Source: Rutidosis leptorrhynchoides (Eukaryota > Streptophyta > Magnoliopsida > Asterales > Asteraceae). Taken from it: a stretch of DNA of 64,000 bases. The stretch covers positions 344,725,501-344,789,500 of the forward strand of contig NC_092338.1 of the NCBI RefSeq assembly GCF_046630445.1. The letters are read 5' to 3'. The position numbers and the translations under genes are program-made. Of the stretch, positions 1 to 10,105 are shown in pieces (position 1 is the stretch's first letter; every line of letters starts with the position of its first letter). The notes under the pieces are model-generated. The model saw nothing but the letters and a program-made list of their open reading frames with translations. It was not told the origin of the DNA and did no database searches.

Positions 1-602
1 CTTTTTAAGTTTTAGTACCTTTTTAAGTTATTTCCATTTGGGATATAGTTTTACTTGTAAGCTTTAATATTTTTAGACACCTTTTACCTATGTATCAATT
101 ATCATTCCAATTAGTAATCTCAATTTGCGATTATAATTTTAAGTTAGTGGTAGTAATAAGGTTGGGTTAGTCGAGTGTTTTAAAGTTTTATAAGTCACTC
201 TTTTTCTTTCTTATTTTTCGACGCCTTTTATTTTTCAACTCTTTTCTTTTTCTTCCTTATTTCTCGATGCGCTCTTTTTCTTTCTTATTTCTCGACATTC
301 TAGTTTTAGGACATAGATTTTTATTCTACTTCTTATCTAAATTTCTTAAAATTACGAAAATTTATTTTAAGTGGTTAAATTGATAGACATCAAAATTTTC
401 TGGTTCGTAGTAATAGTTGGATTTGTACGTGGACCGGGTTATTGGAGCCAAAGAGTACTCAATTATATTGAGACCAAACGAATCCTGCCCCTCTGCTGCA
501 TCTTTTGGCTATTCGAAACGTGGGCAAAATCAGAAAAGTCTATTAATTGGATAACTTATATAATTTTTCTTTCCTTTTAAAAACTAATAGGATATTCAGT
601 GA
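1..602 (+). other. Athila-1 untranslated leader upstream of gag
   Basis: This AT-rich stretch has no supported gene. It contains pyrimidine-rich repeats of the type TTCTTATTTCTCGA around 205-300. It does not match the 3' LTR at 12241-14221, so it is internal leader and not LTR. An open frame at 371-580 shows no retroelement or host similarity that I recognise. Confidence 0.6.
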
Positions 603-1772
603 ATGCACCGAGCAAGACGTTCACCACCTTTTGTACGTTCACCACCTGTAACTAGATCAAGACATCTAACTAATATTACCGCCGTTGATTTTTCTTTAGA
701 ATCGTCATCCAGTCGACCAAGTACTCCAATTCAAATTTCCGATAATCCATTTTTTGAAACCGACCTCACAATTGAGAATCCGGAGAATATTCAGGAAAAT
801 TCGTAGATCCTGAACCATTAAATTTTCTTCCGGAACCACCAATCATTCAAACAGAGATTGTTGAGGAATGAACCATTAAATCAGAATCCTCTAGTGATTC
901 AGATTCAACAAATTCAATTATAGAAAATCTGGAACCTTAAAGTATGGAAGACCGAATGAGAGCTAAACGCACTGGCCAAGGTCACACAATTACTCATCCT
1001 GACATTAATGCGCCAGATTATGAAATCAAAGGACAAATTCTACACATGGTGACTAATCAATGCCAATTTAGTGGTGCGCTGAAGGAAGATCCAAACGAAC
1101 ATCTTCGTACCTTTAATAGGATCTGCACACTATTTAAATAAGAGAAGTTGAGGATGAACAGATATATCTCATGTTATTTCCCTGGACTTTAAAGGGAGAA
1201 GCCAAAGTTGGTTGGAATCGTTACCTGAAGGGGCGATTGATACATGGGACGTTTTAGTTGAAAAATTTCTTAAACAATTCTTTCCGGCATCTAAAGCCGT
1301 AAGACTTCAAGAAGAAATTGTTACGTTCACACAGAAACCGAATGAAACTCTATATGAGGCATGGACTAGATTTGGAAAGTTATTAAGAGGATGTCCGCAA
1401 CATGGTTTAGACACCTGTCAAATAGTACAAATATTCTACCAAGGATGCGACATCACTACAAGGAAAGACATCGACATAGCAGCTGGTGGTTCTATTATGA
1501 AGAAAATCGAAACTGATGCTTATAAAATTATTGATAACACTGCTTCCCACTCACATGAGTGGCACCAAGAAAAAGATATCGTTAGATCATCTAAAGCAGC
1601 TAGAGCCGATTCTAGCCATGACTTAGATTCCATTTCCGCAAAGATAGATGATGTCGAGAGACGAATGGAAAAGATGACTAAAGATATCCACTCAATACGA
1701 ATTAGTTGTGAGCAGTGTGGAGGACCACATTTGACAAAAGATTGTCTCAGTATTGAACTAACAATGGAATAA
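603..1772 (+). pseudogene. gag: Athila-1 gag, capsid and zinc-knuckle part, frameshifted
   Basis: Gag packages the element RNA into virus-like particles. The retrotransposon gag domain is visible in three pieces: a low-complexity N-terminus (603-806), a piece at 944-1141 (GALKEDPNEHLRTF), and the main capsid part from about 1212 (SLPEGAIDTWDVL). A CX2CX3HX4C knuckle, CEQCGGPHLTKDC, lies near the end. The frame shifts near 800, near 1139 (extra base) and near 1206 (missing base). In-frame stops lie near 868 and 938 and at 1770. After 1212 the frame runs unbroken, except for nonsense codons, to the end of integrase at 6200. Gag is therefore the only part of the polyprotein damaged by indels. 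Confidence 0.88.
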
Positions 1773-3440
1773 AGAGAGAATGTTTCATATCTAAACCAAA
1801 GGCCTGGAAATAATTATCATAATAATTATCAACCGCCAAGACCAATTTACAATCAAAACCAGAATTATAACCAAAATGTTCCATACAACAACCAACAAGG
1901 TCCTAGCAATCAACAAGTATCCAACAATACTTACAACCAGCAAAGACCTAATTTTCAAAACAAACCACCACAAACCGATGATAAAAAGCCAAATTTAGAA
2001 GATATGATGACGAAGCTAGTTGAAACTCAAACGCAGTTTTTCACATCTCAGAAACAAACGAATGAACAAAATGCTCAAGCATTTAGAAATCAACAAGCTT
2101 CTATTCAAAACTTGGAACAAGAAGTAAGTAACCTAGCAAGGTTAATAGGTGAAAGAAAACCGGGAAGTCTACCTAGTGATACAAATGCTAACCCCCGGAA
2201 TGAAACAGCTAAAGCCATTACCACAAGAAGTGGTACAACACTTAAACCACCTGAAATACCTGTAACTTCTGATGAAACTATTCCTACTCCACAAGAACCA
2301 CAACCTGATCAAGATAAGGAAAAAGAACCGGTAGTTAAAAAGGTTAATGAAGATAACACAGTTAAGGCTAAACCTTATGTTAAACCATGCCAACCACCAC
2401 TTCCTTACCCGAGTAAAATAAAAAAAGAGAAACTTGAAGCCGAGCAATCCAAATTCTTGGATATGTTTAAACAGATAAATGTAAATCTTCCTTTCATTGA
2501 TGTGATTTCAGGAATGCCTAGATATGCTAAATTCTTGAAAGATATAATCACGAATAGAAAGAAAATGGAAGAACTCTCGGCAATTACTATGAATGCTAAT
2601 TGTTCAGCAGTACTGTTGAATAAGATACTAGAAAAATTATCTGATCCAGGAAGTTTCACAATTCCATGTTTTCTGGGTAGTCTTAGTTCAATAGAAGCAT
2701 TAGCAGACTTAGGTGCTAGTATAAATTTAATGCCGTATTCACTATACGCTAAACTAGACCTTGGAGAATTGAAACCAACAAGAATAAGTATACAACTAGC
2801 CGATCGATCAATAAAATATCCTAGAGGGATAATGGAGAACATGCTAGTCAAAGTTGGTACTTTAGTATTTCCAGTAGATTTTGTTGTTCTGGACATGGAA
2901 GAAGATTCTCAAGTTCCTCTCATATTAGGAAGACCATTCTTAAACACAGCTAAAGCAATGATAGACGTGTTTGGTAAGAAATTGACCCTAAGTATAGAGG
3001 ACGAGAGTGTTACCTTTTCAGTTGATAGAGCTATACAACAACCGCAATCTGCAGATGATACATGTTATTATATTCAAACTATAGATTCACATGCAGAATT
3101 GTTAGAAGAATTTCCAGAATTACAAGGAACAGGAGAATGTTCTTTAGGAGAAGGTAATGAACCAATTGATGAAGCTGAAATGTTAGCTACACTAATAGCT
3201 AATGGATATGAACCAACAACAGAAGAAATTCAAATGCTAAAAGAAGAAGACAGATATCGATACAAATCATCGATAGGAGAACCTCCGACATTAGAGTTAA
3301 AGCCACTTCCAAACCATTTGGAATATGCTTATTTACATGGTGAATCTGAATTACCTGTAATAATATCGTCTTCTCTTACTGAAAATGAGAAATCACAACT
3401 CATTTCTGTGTTGAAAGCTCATAAACCAGCCATTGCATGA
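1773..3440 (+). pseudogene. Athila-1 gag C-terminal linker and aspartic protease
   Basis: The frame of gag continues past the TAA at 1770. It begins with an Asn/Gln/Pro-rich linker (about 1795-2000), then a coiled-coil-like stretch (NQQASIQNLEQEVSNLARL), then the retropepsin. The protease catalytic motif reads ADLGASINLMP near residue 235 of the 2004-3440 reading frame, and the flap/C-terminal motif is PLILGRPFL. The D-L-G-A-S form, not D-[ST]-G, is usual for the Athila lineage. The TGA at 3438-3440 is best explained as a former tryptophan codon, because the reading frame continues directly into RT. Confidence 0.9.
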
Positions 3441-4443
3441 AAGATTCATGATATAAAAGGAATAAGTCCTTCGTATTGCACGCATAAAATCCTTATGGAA
3501 GAAGGTCATAAATCGTATGTGCAACGCCAACGAAGACTAAATCCTAATATGCAAGATGTTGTTAAGAAGGAAATTATTAAACTGCTAGATGCAGGTTTAA
3601 TTTATCCAATTTCTGATAGTCCATGGGTAAGCCCAGTTCAATGCGTGCCTAAGAAGGGTGGCATGACTGTCATTACAAATGAGAAAAATGAGCTTATTCC
3701 TACTAGGACTGTAATAGGATGGCGTGTTTGTATTGATTATAGAAAATTAAATGACGCCACCAGAAAAGATCACTTTCCCTTACCTTTCATTGATCAAATG
3801 TTGGAAAGATTAGCCGGAAATAGTTACTATTGCTTTCTTGATGGATTTTTCGGATATTTTCAAATTCCAATAGCACCCGAGGACCAAGAGAAAACCACAT
3901 TCACGTGCCCTTATGGTACTTTTGCTTAAAAACGCATGCCATTTGGACTTTGCAACGCCCCTGCAACCTTTTAAAGGTGCATGATGGCGATTTTTCACGA
4001 CATGATAGAAGAATGCATGGAAGTTTTCAAGGATGACTTTTCAGTCTTCGGTGATACATTTGAATCATGTCTAGCTAATCTTGAACGAATGCTTATTAGA
4101 TGCGAACAATCAAATCTAGTTCTTAATTGGGAGAAATGCCATTTCATGGCTAAAGAAGGCATCGTTCTTGGACATAAAATCTCAAAGGAAGGAATTGAAG
4201 TGGATAGAGCTAAAGTAGATGTAATTGCTAAACTTTCATATCCCACCAATGTTAGAGGAGTTAGGAGTTTTCTAGGGCATGCCGGTTTTTACCGACGTTT
4301 TATAAAAGATTTTTCTAAAATTGCCACTCCTATGAATAAACTCCTAGAAAAGGATGCTCCATTCATCTTTTCAAATGAATGCATCAAATCTTTTAATATT
4401 CTTAAAGAGAAACTCACTAATGCGCCGATCATGATAACTCCAA
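3441..4443 (+). pseudogene. Athila-1 reverse transcriptase
   Basis: The RT_LTR domain is in the same frame as protease. Visible blocks are the N-terminal LIYPISDSPWVSPVQCVPKKGG, GWRVCIDYRKLNDATRKDHFPLPF, CFLDGFFGYFQIPI, TFTCPYGTFA, KRMPFGLCNAPATF and the catalytic block FKDDFSVFG. Two stops interrupt it: TAA at 3927-3929 (after TFA) and TAA at 3972-3974 (after ATF). The catalytic block has Lys where Athila elements normally have Met or Val before the two aspartates. It is close to family length and recognisable throughout, but it is certainly non-functional in this copy. Confidence 0.93.
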
Positions 4444-4883
4444 ATTGGAATCTACCGTTTGAACTTATGTGCGATGCAAGTGATTTTGCAATGGGAGCCG
4501 TTTTAGGACAAACGATTGAAAAATGATTTCAACCTATATATTATGCTAGTAAGACATTACAAGGAGCACAAACGAACTATACAACTACTGAAAAAGAACT
4601 CCTTGCTATTGTCTTTGCTTTTGACAAATTTCGATCATATCTCGTTCTAGCTAAAACGGTGGTCTATACCGACCATTCTGCTCTTAGATTCCTATTTTCG
4701 AAACAAGATGCTAAACCAAGATTAATCCGTTAGATCTTACTCTTACAAGAGTTTGATATTGAAATCCGAGATAAAAGAGGAGCAGAAAATCTCGCCGCTG
4801 ATCATCTTTCTCGTCTTGAAAATCCCGAATTAGAAGTTCTAAATGAATCGGCCATACAAGACAACTTTCCTGATGAATATCTA
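4444..4883 (+). pseudogene. Athila-1 RNase H domain and tether
   Basis: RNase H degrades the RNA strand of the replication hybrid. The motifs with catalytic residues are ELMCDASDFAMG (Asp), TTTEKELLAIVFA (Glu), VVYTDHSALRFL (Asp) and [10 protein letters not shown] (Asp). Stops are TGA at 4524-4526 (after TIEK) and TAG at 4731-4733 (after RLIR, where the family has Trp). The domain follows RT and precedes integrase in one reading frame. Confidence 0.9.
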
Positions 4884-6200
4884 TTGAAGATAGATTATAA
4901 TGAAATTCCATGGTTTGCAGACTATGCAAACTACTTAGTATGTGGATTCCTTGAAAAAGGATTATCGTACCAAAAACGAAAGAAATTCTTCAGTGATTTA
5001 AAACACTATTTCTGGGAAGATCCACATCTGTTTAAAAGTTGTCGAGATGGAATAATACGCCGATATGTATTCGGAGATGAAGCTAGTAAAATTTTAAACC
5101 ATTGTCACACAGGACCAACAGGAGGGCATTATGGGCCTCAACTAACAGCAAGAAAAGTTTATGATGCTAGATTCTATTGGCCTACAATTTACAAAGACGC
5201 ACACCTTCTTTGCAAATCCTGTGATGCTTGTCAAAGGGCCGGAAAAATAAGTCAACGTGATGAAATGCCACAAAATTTCATTTAAGTATGTGAAGTATTT
5301 GACATTTGGGGTATTGACTTTATGGGTCCATTTCCAAAATCTCATAATAATCTCTATATTCTCGTAGCCATTGATTATGTATCTAAATGGGCGGAAGCAC
5401 AAGCTCTCCCAACTAACGATGCACGATTTGTAGTCAACTTTTTAAAACGTCTTTTTGCAAGGTTTGGAACACCGAAAGCTTTAATAAGTGATCGGGGAAC
5501 TCATTTCTGTAATAACCAACTTGAGAAAGTTCTCAAAAGATATGGAGTAACTCATAAAATCTCCACTGCATATCATCCACAAACAAGTGGACAAGTTGAA
5601 AATACCAACCGAGCTTTAAAACGTATTCTAGAGAAAACCGTAGGATCAAATCCGAAGGAATGGTCCATTAAATTAGAGGATGCACTCTGGACTTTTAGAA
5701 CAGCCTACAAAACTCCAATTGGAACCACACCTTTTAGACTTATTTATGGAAAAGCATGTCATCTTCCAGTAGAAATTGAACACAAAGCATTTTGGGCTTT
5801 GAAGACATGTAATCTCGACTTACATGAAGCTGGACGTCTACAGTTAAGTCAATTAAACGAATTAGAAGAATTAAGACAAGAAGCATACGAAAATTCGTTA
5901 ATCTATAAGGAAAGAACGAAGAAATGGCATGATAAAAGAATCAGAAGTTCAAAAGAATTTAAAGAAGGAGACATAGTTCTTCTTTTCAATTCACAATTCA
6001 AGCTATTTCCTGGAAAATTGAAATCAAGATGGTCTGGACCATTCATAGTCAAAAGAGTTTTCCCATACGGAACAGTAGAATTAATAAATTCAAATGGGAT
6101 TGAATTTAAAGTTAATGGTCACAGAGTTAAACATTACATAGATAGTACGATGGAAGTCGACAACGAAGTTAATCATAATTTCGATACCACAGCTAACTAA
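4884..6200 (+). pseudogene. Athila-1 integrase
   Basis: Integrase inserts the cDNA into host DNA. The HHCC zinc-binding region is visible ([12 protein letters not shown] and [11 protein letters not shown]). The catalytic core has its Asp-Asp-Glu triad in [20 protein letters not shown] and [11 protein letters not shown], and the C-terminal part contains [11 protein letters not shown] and [12 protein letters not shown]. Only one nonsense codon is present, TAA at 5283-5285. The final stop at 6198-6200 is followed by a purine-rich GTGTGGGGAGAATC, a motif that recurs near other Athila junctions. This is the best preserved domain of the copy. Confidence 0.93.
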
Positions 6201-6366
6201 GTGTGGGGAGAATCAAGTCTTTTAAGGATTTTATGTATTTCTGTTAGAGTTAGATTGTCTGTTTTCGTGTAGTTCTCGAAAATGAAACCCGAATGGTCTT
6301 TCCCTAGCAGACCCTAAAGAACTAGTCTTCTCCCCCCATTCTGAATTTTTATTTTTATTTTAGAAA

Positions 6367-6783
6367 ATGAAGACTTCCTGTGAATTAAACCATGGTCTAA
6401 TGCTACACGCTTTGATCACTAAACGTAATAATGACACACTTCCGAGTGAAATAGTATCAGTAATCAGAGAAAGATTGGACGGAGTAAGAAAAGAATCCAG
6501 ATGCGAAGATAATAAGTTACAATTTGGTAAAGGAAAATCAAAATCCGCAGCGAAAAGAAGAGCACGACACCTAGAAAGATGTCACAAATGCGGAAAATGG
6601 TCACATGGAGGTAAATGTTCAAATAATCAAACCTATTCAAACACCGAATTTGTTACTTTATGCAGAGACGGACCGTTCATATGTTTAGAAGTAAAAACAC
6701 TGAATGCTCGAGGTTACGCCTATGTAGCTATGGAAAACCAATTAAACCGACTATCTTATGAGTGGGATAGATCGTATCACTAA
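6367..6783 (+). CDS. small Athila-1 ORF with a zinc-knuckle-like motif (138 aa)
   Basis: This is an intact ORF between integrase and the env-like gene, starting at ATG 6367. A basic stretch (GKGKSKSAAKRRARHLER) is followed by CHKCGKWSHGGKC, which is CX2CX4HX3C, one residue shorter than a classic retroviral knuckle. The basic patch and knuckle suggest nucleic-acid binding; that is inference. It has no stops although the flanking pol has seven, so it may be under less decay or simply lucky given its length. I do not recognise a named family. Confidence 0.5.
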   Translation: MKTSCELNHGLMLHALITKRNNDTLPSEIVSVIRERLDGVRKESRCEDNKLQFGKGKSKSAAKRRARHLERCHKCGKWSHGGKCSNNQTYSNTEFVTLCRDGPFICLEVKTLNARGYAYVAMENQLNRLSYEWDRSYH

Positions 6784-7735
6784 GAATACTATCTCATAGG
6801 TAAGTCTGTACAATTTTTATTTTTTTTATTTTTATTTTTAACCTTTTGATAATAAACGCTAATTTGTTCGCTATAAAGTATTAAATTGGTATTCGATGAA
6901 ATTAGGTTTGGAGACCGAAATTATTGATATCATTCAAAAAATTTATTACATCACTGCGAAATTTAACGTTTATTCTTAAGGTATAAATATCTTTAATCAA
7001 TCAACACAAAATGTTTCAAAAATTCGTCATGAGTTAAATTAGGTCATGGAACCGAAATTACTTTACCGAAAAGAGGGGCGAATATTTTTGATAATATTTG
7101 ATTGATTAAGGTGGGATAAAAGCCAAAAAGATTTTTAATTTTATTTTTACCCTTTTTTTACAATTAATATATAATTATTAATTTAATATTGTAAACTTAT
7201 TTAAAATTATAAATATTTGAAAAATTTAATCTTTTTAATATAAGTTTGTATGTATAAAAACAAAAATATAATATAAGTTTGGTGTAAATTTATAATATGA
7301 ATTTTTAATTAAGTTTGGTGTGAATTTTTAATTTTATGCATTTTAAATATAAGTTTGGTGTGAATTTAAAAACAAAAATTTACTTTATTTTGCTAAGTTA
7401 AAAATATGATTTTTAAAATTCGTCGTAAGTTGAAGACTAGGTCATTGAACCGAAATTGATTTACCCGAGGGAGGGACGAGAACTTTTATTATCATTATTT
7501 TTAATCTTATTGAACTAAAGTATGCCAAAAAAAAAAAAAAACCCCAAAAAACTTTGCTTTTAAAATCGCGCTTTAATTTGACAAATTTTAAAATTTTGTC
7601 GAGGGACAGACTAGGACATCGATCCGAAACACCCTCGCTCCTAAAGGAAAACAAAATTTTTAAAATTGAATTAATTATATGTTTTATAAAGTATAAGGTT
7701 GTTTAAAAAAAAAATGAAATCACTGTAGCCGGGTA
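6784..7735 (+). other. Athila-1 AT-rich spacer with repeated modules
   Basis: There is no supported gene. Degenerate copies of a module reading roughly AAATTCGTC..TAGGTCATxGAACCGAAATT lie at about 6900-6927, 7019-7072, 7416-7480 and 7589-7637. A three-fold repeat of AAGTTTGGTGTGAATTT lies at about 7276, 7311 and 7352. A further relative of the first module is at 10809-10851, after the env-like gene. Confidence 0.6.
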
Positions 7736-7925
7736 CCCATGCGATCGCATGGGATTCTCACTATCCCTCCATGCGATCGCATGGAGGCAAATTCCAGGCC
7801 TGATACATACAGCTCGCTGTTCTGTCTTCTCCACATAAACACACACACATATACCAAAAACACTCAAAACCTCACCAAATTTCATCATTTTTCCACCGTA
7901 ATTCGTCATTTTTCTTGCTCTAATC
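7736..7925 (+). promoter_or_regulatory. candidate internal promoter and 5' UTR of the env-like gene, related to the LTR promoter
   Basis: Two perfect palindromes with core ATGCGATCGCAT lie at 7736-7753 (flanks CCC/GGG) and 7766-7787 (flanks CCTCC/GGAGG). They are followed by TTCCAGGCCTGATACATAC. The LTR has the same layout at 12715-12795: two palindromes with the same core and the same 32-bp centre spacing, then TTTCCAG, CAGGCCT and a TATA box. The internal copy has GATACATA in place of TATAAAAA, so its TATA box is weak or lost. A CA- and T-rich 5' UTR-like stretch leads to the ATG at 7926. Promoter activity is inferred. Confidence 0.55.
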
Positions 7926-10105
7926 ATGCCTAGATTCTCATTCTTCAGCAAAATGGTAAAAATTACACCGCTAAACTCTATAAATTCCTAGTTTTTGTGA
8001 TAATTACCAATTTTTTACCTAATGCAATTTTTTTAATTTCTAGTGTAATTAGTGTTAAATTGTTAGTATTTTATGCATGTATAACCTAGATTGATGCTAT
8101 TTAACATGATTTGAAGCCAAAAACTTCAAAAATTTTAGAAATCTAGGGTTTCTGTTCTTGAGCAATTTGGGGCTTTTTGATATAAATAGGTTATGGCCAA
8201 TTTTTATCATGAATTATTGCTAAATTGAGTAGTGTAACATGTTTAGATAGTTAAATGATCTAAACATTGATCCTAAACATGATTTTTAGAGACTAAAGTG
8301 GACTTTTTAAGTCCAAAATTCATGAACTTGATTAATTTGATATATTTGCCATTTGAGACTTGTTTAATTATTAGTAATGACTATTTTGACATGTTATTTG
8401 AGTTAAATGCTTATGAACTTTGTATACATTTTCATATGTGCTTATTTGAAAAGTGTAGAATTGTGAAAAATTGTGAAAATGTGTATAAGTTTAATTTTGA
8501 TTTAACATGTTATAGTGATTGTTTTAAGTTGTTATTTTGCTAACACTAATGCATATTTGGATACACAAATTTTATGTTTAATGTGTTTTGCAGAAAGCCG
8601 ATACTGGAGGTTCAGGAGCATCATCATCTAGACGAACAGCACCAGCACCAGAACCAGAACCAGAAATGCAACACGAACAAGAACCACAACAACAGCCTGA
8701 TCAGCACATACCTTATTATGATCCGATACAGTTTGTTGATGAATTCATAGTATTTCCAATGAGGCCGCCAGTAGAATTCTCAACGATTCCTGAGCACACT
8801 CTGCATCCTAATCTGAGATTTGATAGGAGATGGAGAGATTACGAGACATATCAAAGGAACAAATTCAAATTGGTAACAAAAAATGTTGAGGTGCCAAGGG
8901 TAATCGATTGGGCCCCTTTGGAAACGGTCCATCTAGCTGACCGTGTTAGACAGCTATTAGTTCAAAGGTATGGCAGTTCTTCTTTTACAGATTGGGAACG
9001 TCTTTTCACTATTCGTAGACCTGTATATAAGGAATGGTGTGTTGAGTTGATGAGTACTGTATCACTTGATACAAATATAGTTAGAATAGATGATAGAAGA
9101 TTTCTTAGGTTTATCCTTGGCAGTAGGATGTACAGAATGTCCATGCTGGACATGGCCAGGACTTTACAGATATATACTCCTGGTGAGTTGCTACTACCCG
9201 ATTGTACAAACTTGATTCATTATGGTGAAAGGGTAGATAGCAACTTTGACGCTGACGCCATTTGGAGGCGTATGTCACATTTTGATGTTTTTACACGAGC
9301 AGGAGGACACTCCTATACACATATTGACAGAGCCGAGCTTCGTATTATTCATAGATTTTTGGCTAACTCGATTACACAGAGAGGTCACAATAAAGAAAAA
9401 ATTACCTTACATGATTTATTCTACCTAAAGTGTATTCGAGATCCTAGAAGCTTTGTCAATATCCCTTACTGTGTTGCTTTTTATTTATCTAAAATGGTAG
9501 AGGGAATGCAAGACGGGAGTATAATAGGAGGAGGTATTTTTGTTACTCTCATTAGAGAGTATTTAGGTGTTGATAGGAACCAAGGAGGTCCATTACAGCT
9601 TTGTAGAGAACAGGTTGAGCCCTTAGGATTGAAAGTTTATGTGGGTGCTAAGGTATTGAAAAGTAGACGTAACCAGGCAGTACCCTATGAGGGATCTCAT
9701 CCTCAGGTAGAGAGAGGCTCAGACGCGGAAATGGAGGAGGCGGAAGACATTAGGGATGTCTTTCGAGATGCTATTCTTGACGTCCACGTTCGTATAGATG
9801 AGGAAGCAATGACGAACGCGGCCAGGCATAGTATGTATGAGCAGTGGAACTCCGAGCGAGTATACGAGGATTATAGACGATGCCAACACGATAGCTAGTT
9901 AGTTCATCAGCACCAAATCATGAGCCAGCTATCATATCAGGTACCAAATAACTATGTACCTACTCGACCTGCTCATTTTCCACCACACAGCCCCGATATC
10001 CGACCACCCTTTAACCGGTATGACTATAACCAAGCCTATTAGAACACCTATAACCAACAATGGAACCCACCTGACGAGATGAACTGGAACCCATATCCAG
10101 ACTGA
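7926..10105 (+). pseudogene. Athila-1 env-like / Athila ORF1-type gene, one intron, two nonsense codons
   Basis: Exon 1 (7926-7955) is 10 codons from ATG and ends at GTAAAAATT. An intron of 638 bp (7956-8593) ends with TTTTGCAG. Exon 2 starts at 8594 in the same phase. Exon 2 begins with an acidic Pro/Glu/Gln-rich segment, then a conserved region typical of the Athila ORF1 family (for example RFDRRWRDYETY, FTDWERLFTIRRP). The role of this family is unproven; 'env-like' refers to its position after pol. TAG at 9896-9898 and TAG near 10039 interrupt a frame that otherwise continues to TGA at 10103-10105 with a Tyr/Asn/Pro-rich tail. I see no convincing membrane segment in the main body. Confidence 0.75.

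Noticed and set aside
371-580. 69-codon ORF in the Athila-1 leader
   Set aside because: No family similarity, short, in an untranslated leader; probably chance.
7926-10105. Viral envelope gene of an endogenous virus
   Set aside because: It resembles the Athila ORF1 family; no signal peptide, fusion segment or convincing membrane anchor in the main body.
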